DNA of 42,631 nucleotides from an uncultured Lachnospiraceae bacterium. GTDB taxonomy: Bacteria; Bacillota; Clostridia; Lachnospirales; Lachnospiraceae. Positions 38,796 through 42,631 of this stretch are shown here, in pieces. Positions within the stretch are counted from its first letter, which is position 1. The number at the start of each line of letters is the position of its first letter. The translations under genes and the position numbers were made by a program. The notes beneath the pieces are model-generated. The model had not been told where the DNA came from, did not search any database, and was given only the letters and a program-made list of their open reading frames with translations. Where the stretch lies: contig CAJUMC010000026.1 of NCBI GenBank assembly GCA_910587085.1, forward strand, positions 1-42,631, read 5' to 3'.

Positions 38796-40244
38796 ATGTA
38801 CGACGAGAACGGTTTTGAAAAAGAGAACAGCAGCACGAATGAAGTTTACACAGAATGCAGAGTTGTTGAGCCGCAGGATCACAAAAAGAAGAGCGGCAGA
38901 AAAAAGAAATTTGCGAAGTTTGCAGCGGGCCTGCTGTGCGCGGCGCTGATTGCCGGGGGAGGCTTTTCCGTCGGCAGCCTTGCGGCAAAGCCGTCCTCCT
39001 ATGAGACGGGACAGAACGGGAATTCGCCGGAGGACGATGCAAACGGTGACTCGGATTCTTCCGGAAATCCGTCCCAAGGCGGCCAGGCGGGTGCGCAGTC
39101 GGTAAACAATCTGCTGGTAAGCGCAGGCCCGGGACAGGGAAAGCCGGTATATACCCCGGCGCAGATCGCGGAAAAATATCTCTCCTCCGTTGTCGCAATC
39201 ACGGCAAAATCGACGAGCGAAGTCTACAACTTTCTCGGCGGGAAGCAGGAATATGAGAGCGAGGGAGCGGGCTCCGGCATAATCGTTGCCAAGACGGATC
39301 AGGAGCTGATCATCGCTACAAACAACCATGTGGTCGAGGGGGCGAAGGAGCTTACGGTCTGCTTTAACGACAGCGCGGAGCAGATTTATTCCGCTTATAT
39401 CAAAGGTACGGATCCGTCCAACGATCTTGCCGTTGTCGGCATCAAGCTTTCCGATATCCCGGAGAAGGTGCTTGACACGCTGACGGTGGCAGTGCTCGGC
39501 GACTCGAATGCCTGCGTGATGGGTGAGCAGGTCGTGGCAATCGGAAATGCGCTCGGCTACGGGCAGTCGCTGACTTCGGGCTATATCAGTGCGCTTGACC
39601 GCGTGGTTACGGTGGATAACGTGACCTACACGCTGATTCAGATTGACGCCGCCATCAATCCGGGCAACAGCGGCGGCGCTTTGTTCAACATGCACGGCGA
39701 GGTAATCGGGATCAACTCCGTTAAATTTGCGTCGAGCAAGGTGGAGGGAATGGGCTTTGCCATCCCGATCAGCAAGGCGCTGCCGATTCTCAACCGGCTG
39801 GCGGAGCGCGAGCCGCGGGAACTGGTGGCGGAGAGTGAGCAGGGTTATCTCGGAATTACGGGCAACGATGTAACCTCCTCCGTGGCAGGTTCCTACAATA
39901 TGCCGGTGGGCGCGCATGTCAGAAGCGTGACCGAAGGTTCGGCGGCGGAGAAGGCAGGGCTGCTGGCGGGAGACATTATTACCGGCTTTGACGGGATGGC
40001 AGTTTCCGGAATGCAGCAGCTGAAGGGCTATCTCCAGTATTACCGCAGCGGCGAGACTGTGGAGATCACGGTTAAGCGCCTGGAAAGCGGCAGCTACACG
40101 GAGAAGAAGCTCAGCCTGACGCTCGGGGAGCGCCCGGAGGATCTGCAGGATGGGACACAGCAGGAAGTACAGCAGGAGCCAGAAGATGAATGGAACTTCG
40201 GAGACGACTTTTTTGACGGATTGTTCCGGTTTCCTCAAAGATAA
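38796..40244 (+). CDS. htrA: HtrA/DegP-type membrane serine protease
   Basis: 482 aa. A cytoplasmic N-terminus of about 48 residues, one membrane helix (FAAGLLCAALIAGGGFSVGSLA), a Gly/Asp/Ser-rich linker, a trypsin-like domain and one PDZ domain. The catalytic triad is complete: His178 (TNNHVVEG), Asp210 (SNDLAVV), Ser292 (NPGNSGGALF). The PDZ domain spans about 345-435 (GAHVRSVTEGSAAEKAGLLAGDIITGFDG), followed by an acidic tail. It degrades or refolds damaged exported proteins outside the membrane. ATGGAGGAAGCAAT precedes the ATG. A single-gene unit with its own terminator. Confidence 0.95.
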   Translation: MYDENGFEKENSSTNEVYTECRVVEPQDHKKKSGRKKKFAKFAAGLLCAALIAGGGFSVGSLAAKPSSYETGQNGNSPEDDANGDSDSSGNPSQGGQAGAQSVNNLLVSAGPGQGKPVYTPAQIAEKYLSSVVAITAKSTSEVYNFLGGKQEYESEGAGSGIIVAKTDQELIIATNNHVVEGAKELTVCFNDSAEQIYSAYIKGTDPSNDLAVVGIKLSDIPEKVLDTLTVAVLGDSNACVMGEQVVAIGNALGYGQSLTSGYISALDRVVTVDNVTYTLIQIDAAINPGNSGGALFNMHGEVIGINSVKFASSKVEGMGFAIPISKALPILNRLAEREPRELVAESEQGYLGITGNDVTSSVAGSYNMPVGAHVRSVTEGSAAEKAGLLAGDIITGFDGMAVSGMQQLKGYLQYYRSGETVEITVKRLESGSYTEKKLSLTLGERPEDLQDGTQQEVQQEPEDEWNFGDDFFDGLFRFPQR

Positions 40245-40307
40245 ATATAGAAAATTTTAGGAGAATTTAGAGTAATTTAGATAAAGTTTCAAAACAGCTG
40301 AATTTGG

Positions 40308-40338
40308 ACGTCCGCCGGGAAACCGGCGGATGTTTTTT
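40308..40338 (+). terminator. Terminator of htrA
   Basis: ACGTCCGCCGG (40308-40318) pairs with CCGGCGGATGT (40323-40333) around a GAAA tetraloop, followed by six T. Strong intrinsic terminator 64 bp after htrA. Confidence 0.9.
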
Positions 40339-40398
40339 ATGCGCGGGCAGCAGCTGCGGGCGGTTTCTGCATTCCTTGTCTCTCTTCATACGATGCTG

Positions 40399-40427
40399 TG
40401 GACAGCGGCCCCGGTCCGTGTTAAAAT
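40399..40427 (+). promoter_or_regulatory. Promoter of the CPCC gene
   Basis: -35 TGGACA (40399-40404), 17-bp spacer, -10 TAAAAT (40422-40427). It lies downstream of the earlier in-frame ATG at 40330, so it supports the TTG start at 40462. Confidence 0.5.
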
Positions 40428-40461
40428 TATTTTATCCAACAAAAAGACGGGGGGAATAGCA

Positions 40462-40767
40462 TTGAGGAAATATCGGTGTTTATGCTGCGGATATCTGACG
40501 CTGGAATCCAGAGGGGAATTTGATATATGCCCGGTCTGCTACTGGGAGGACGATACGTATTTTGATTTTTCCCGCATCGGGGAGGAAACGGCAGTAACCG
40601 GAGCGTATTTTGACCGGGAGCCAGCTGCGGAGGAACTGCTGGACAAACCGTCCGGAGCAAATCACGGACTGACGCTGAGGGCGGCGCAGGAAAATTATCG
40701 TTCCTTCGGGGCATGCGAAAAAGAGATGCTGGCCCATGTCAGAAAACCGCGCGGAAATGAGAGATAG
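40462..40767 (+). CDS. CPCC-family cysteine-rich protein
   Basis: 101 aa from TTG 40462, chosen because GGGGGGAATAGCA precedes it and because the promoter and htrA terminator lie between it and the only upstream ATG (40330). The first half is a zinc-ribbon-like Cys cluster, LRKYRCLCCGYLTLE followed by FDICPVCYWEDD, the hallmark of the CPCC family; the second half (ANHGLTLRAAQENYRSFGACE) is also typical. Function of the family is unknown, with metal binding likely. It converges on the EamA transporter gene with a three-nt gap. Confidence 0.85.
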   Translation: MRKYRCLCCGYLTLESRGEFDICPVCYWEDDTYFDFSRIGEETAVTGAYFDREPAAEELLDKPSGANHGLTLRAAQENYRSFGACEKEMLAHVRKPRGNER

Positions 40768-40770
40768 CGG

Positions 40771-41649
40771 TCAGGTTCCCGACCCCTCCGCTTTTGAAAC
40801 AAAGCAGGTTCCGGCGATCATAACGGCCAGCGCCGTCAGAAATGATATGGACGGGATTTCCCGGAAGACCACAAGCGAAAGCGCCGTCCCGATAAACGGA
40901 GAAACGGCATAATAGGCGCTGGTTTTTGCCGCTCCCAGGTATCGTTGCGCATAAATATAAAAATATATGCTCAGACCGTAGGCGACAAAGCCGAGAAACA
41001 AAGCCAAAAACGCATGCGGCAGGGCGAAGGAGAATTCGCCCACGGCCAGCGCGATTCCAAGGGAGCCGGCGCCGGAGCAAAAGCCCTTGATCACAACAAT
41101 TTCAAGCGGATTTTTGGAGGAAAGCTTTTTTGTGCAGTTATTTTCAAGCCCCCAGAAAATGCAGGCGAGCAGGATCAACAGCGAACCTGCGGAGAAGGAC
41201 AGGCTGCGGATATCTTCCACCGAGAGCAGGATGCTCGCGGCGGTTACCAGCAAAATGCCGATAAAGAGGCGTTTTGTGATTTTTTCCTTGAAAGCGGAAA
41301 ATGCTATCAGGCTCGTTGCTACAATTTCGAAATTATTCAGCAGCGAGGCGTTTGCCGCGGAGGTCAGCTTCAGTCCGGCCATCAGGGAAATCGGGGCCGC
41401 AATGTCCAGCGCCACCATACCGATCGTCCAGGGAAGTTCTCTCCTGGTCAGCGGCATTTCCTTCTGAGCGGCGCCCGTCCTTTTCTGAACAATTCCCATA
41501 AGAAACAATCCTGTGCCCGCGCCGAGGTAGAGCAGGGCGGCAAGCATCGTGGGAGAGAGATTTTCCAGCAGCAGTTTGGAAAAAGGGGAGTTTACCGCAT
41601 AGAGCGCTGCGGCAAGTACGGCAAAAAAGACCGGTTTTCTCTGTCTCAT
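40771..41649 (-). CDS. EamA/DMT-family transporter
   Basis: 292 aa with ten predicted membrane helices in two repeats of five, as in the drug/metabolite transporter superfamily (RhaT/YdcZ-like). Typical features: Pro and Gly at helix ends of the first pair (AALYAVNSPFSKLLLENLSPTMLAALLYLG), a helix-8/9 YFYIYAQRYLGAAKTSAYYAVSPFIGT block that is a DMT signature, and a short polar C-terminus. The substrate (amino acid, sugar or drug) cannot be read from sequence. Its own promoter lies upstream on the minus strand. Confidence 0.92.
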   Translation of the reverse strand: MRQRKPVFFAVLAAALYAVNSPFSKLLLENLSPTMLAALLYLGAGTGLFLMGIVQKRTGAAQKEMPLTRRELPWTIGMVALDIAAPISLMAGLKLTSAANASLLNNFEIVATSLIAFSAFKEKITKRLFIGILLVTAASILLSVEDIRSLSFSAGSLLILLACIFWGLENNCTKKLSSKNPLEIVVIKGFCSGAGSLGIALAVGEFSFALPHAFLALFLGFVAYGLSIYFYIYAQRYLGAAKTSAYYAVSPFIGTALSLVVFREIPSISFLTALAVMIAGTCFVSKAEGSGT

Positions 41650-41810
41650 AAATAATACCCTTACAGCCGGAGAACCGCGTGCAGCACAGAACAGGAAAAA
41701 ACCTGCGGCAGTCTGCCGCCTTTCTTTTGGATTCTGTATGTATCTGCTTATGCTGCCGGTTCTTCGGCTGTGCTTTCTGCTAAATTGATATGCTCGTCCG
41801 AAACAGGATG

Positions 41811-41839
41811 ATTGTAGAGGATGCGGGATATTTTGTCAA
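41811..41839 (-). promoter_or_regulatory. Promoter of the EamA gene
   Basis: Minus strand: perfect -35 TTGACA (41834-41839), 17-bp spacer, -10 TACAAT (41811-41816), giving a leader of about 155 nt before the ATG at 41649. Confidence 0.65.
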
Positions 41840-41973
41840 GTGACCGGGCAGGACGGCGGGCAGTGCGGCAGCACGGAACCGGCGCTGGTATATGCAGGAA
41901 TGCAGGATGTGCAGCACCGGCCATTCTATGACAGCAGCTGCAGTCATTACGAAATAAAACATTGTGATGAGCA

Positions 41974-42002
41974 TTGACAAAATAAAGAGATTGTGATAAA
42001 GT
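41974..42002 (+). promoter_or_regulatory. Promoter of the thrS T-box leader
   Basis: Perfect -35 TTGACA (41974-41979), 17-bp spacer, -10 TAAAGT (41997-42002), transcription starting near 42009. Confidence 0.6.
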
Positions 42003-42008
42003 ACCAAA

Positions 42009-42262
42009 CAAACATAAGAAAAGCGATGACGGAAAAAAGTAGTTTAGCTGAAAACATCCAGAGAGAACAGCACTTGGTGGAAGCTGTTTATGTGGACATT
42101 AGACGAAAACCATTCCGGAGCTGTAATGCTGAAATGAGTAAGTGTTGCCGTACGCCTGCGTTAAAGGATAGGATTTGATAGAATCTGAAGTGAAAAGTTA
42201 AGGTGGAACCGTGCTAAGTGCACCCTTAAGACTATATGATTATGGTCTTATGGGTGCTTTTC
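42009..42262 (+). promoter_or_regulatory. Threonyl T-box leader
   Basis: T-box leader: Stem I begins GATGACGGAAAAAAGTAG, an AGAGAGAAC and a GGTGGAAGCTG element follow, and GAAAACC near 42107-42113 offers ACC, a threonine codon, as specifier. The T-box sequence AAGGTGGAACCGTG is at 42200-42213, and a competing terminator CACCCTTAAGAC (42221-42232) pairs with GTCTTATGGGTG (42245-42256, one mismatch) before CTTTT. Uncharged tRNA-Thr would allow readthrough into thrS. Confidence 0.88.
42221..42262 (+). terminator. T-box terminator hairpin
   Basis: CACCCTTAAGAC / GTCTTATGGGTG stem (11 of 12 bp) and CTTTTCTT, the terminator alternative of the T-box. Confidence 0.85.
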
Positions 42263-42313
42263 TTATGTTGTTGCCAAATAGTTAAAGCTGAAAAGAGAAA
42301 GGAGCAACAAATT

Positions 42314-42586
42314 ATGAAGGTTCTACGAAAAAATGGAGAAATTGTAGAAGTAAACTTTGAAGAACAGGAGGGCAAAAAGGCATTTTGGCATACGAGTGCA
42401 CATGTGCTTGCACAGGCTGTAAAACGTTTATATCCGGAAACAAAGTGTGCCATTGGTCCGGCAATCGAAAATGGATTTTATTATGATTTTCAGTTTGAAT
42501 TTTCATTTTCAGAAGAGCATTTAAAAACAATCGAAGCAGAAATGCGGAAGATTGTAAAGGAGTCCCTCTCCTTGCAGGCACGGTAA
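42314..42586 (+). pseudogene. thrS: Truncated threonyl-tRNA synthetase (N-terminal 90 aa)
   Basis: 90 aa from ATG 42314 with AAAGGAGCAACAAATT upstream. The sequence KAFWHTSAHVLAQAVKRLYPETKCAIGPAIENGFYYDF is the editing-domain start of ThrRS, including the HxxxH element. The TGS domain is reduced to a short MKVLRKNGEIVEVNFEEQEGK stretch. After EMRKIVKESLS it diverges into QAR and a stop, where ThrRS normally continues for 500 more residues (aminoacylation domain). It therefore cannot charge tRNA. It may be a broken copy or a rearrangement at the window edge; a full thrS must exist elsewhere. Confidence 0.75.
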
Positions 42587-42631
42587 ACGCATGCTTTATA
42601 AATAATCTATAAACAAATTTTTCTTCTTTTT

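Noticed and set aside
42314..42586. thrS merely cut by the end of the window
   Set aside because: An in-frame stop codon and unrelated sequence occur before the window ends, so the truncation is within the sequence.

Overview
The window looks like chromosomal DNA of a gut-type Clostridia bacterium (Bacillota), most likely Lachnospiraceae or a close relative. Reasons: strong GGAGG-type ribosome sites, sigma-A promoters with 17-bp spacing, a threonyl T-box leader, a feo locus with a FeoB-associated Cys-rich protein, CarD, YitT and DUF2974 families, and an aspartate-semialdehyde (carboxyspermidine) polyamine pathway. This assignment is inference; there is no rRNA gene. I see no tRNA, rRNA, CRISPR array, transposase or phage gene.

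Left part (1-6.7 kb): a sigma-A promoter drives two overlapping regulators that each have an HTH-like start and a helical repeat body. They are followed by a hairpin, a small secreted His/Cys protein lying inside a 20-bp perfect inverted repeat, and two lipoproteins, the second a beta-propeller-like/solute-binding-like fusion. Next (6.7-17.2 kb) comes arginine biosynthesis: argG on the minus strand, then a PAP2 membrane protein, maf, and an operon argC - GNAT - argJ - argB - argD - membrane phospholipase D. argG and argC carry almost the same promoter/operator element, which suggests shared arginine control.

Middle part (17.2-30.5 kb): an ABC-F ATPase of the antibiotic-resistance type, behind a roughly 400-nt leader with a tiny ORF and a strong intrinsic terminator (putative attenuation); a feoA-feoA-feoB-Cys-rich iron(II) import operon with two copies of a TTAG-N6-CTAA palindrome; carD; an ECF sigma/membrane partner pair; a DtxR-family metalloregulator with palindromes before its start; a YitT membrane protein; and a two-gene operon of a DUF2974 hydrolase-like protein and a membrane TIR-DUF6273 protein, the best candidate for an undescribed signalling or defence pair.

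Right part (30.7-42.6 kb): a DHH phosphoesterase with an unusual C-terminal extension converges on a minus-strand polyamine operon speA - speE - speB - carboxyspermidine dehydrogenase - carboxyspermidine decarboxylase (arginine to agmatine to putrescine to spermidine). The polyamine operon is preceded by a long, hairpin-rich leader ending in an intrinsic terminator next to the first start codon, a possible new riboswitch or attenuator. Then come an HtrA-type protease, a CPCC protein, an EamA transporter, and a T-box followed by only the first 90 codons of thrS.
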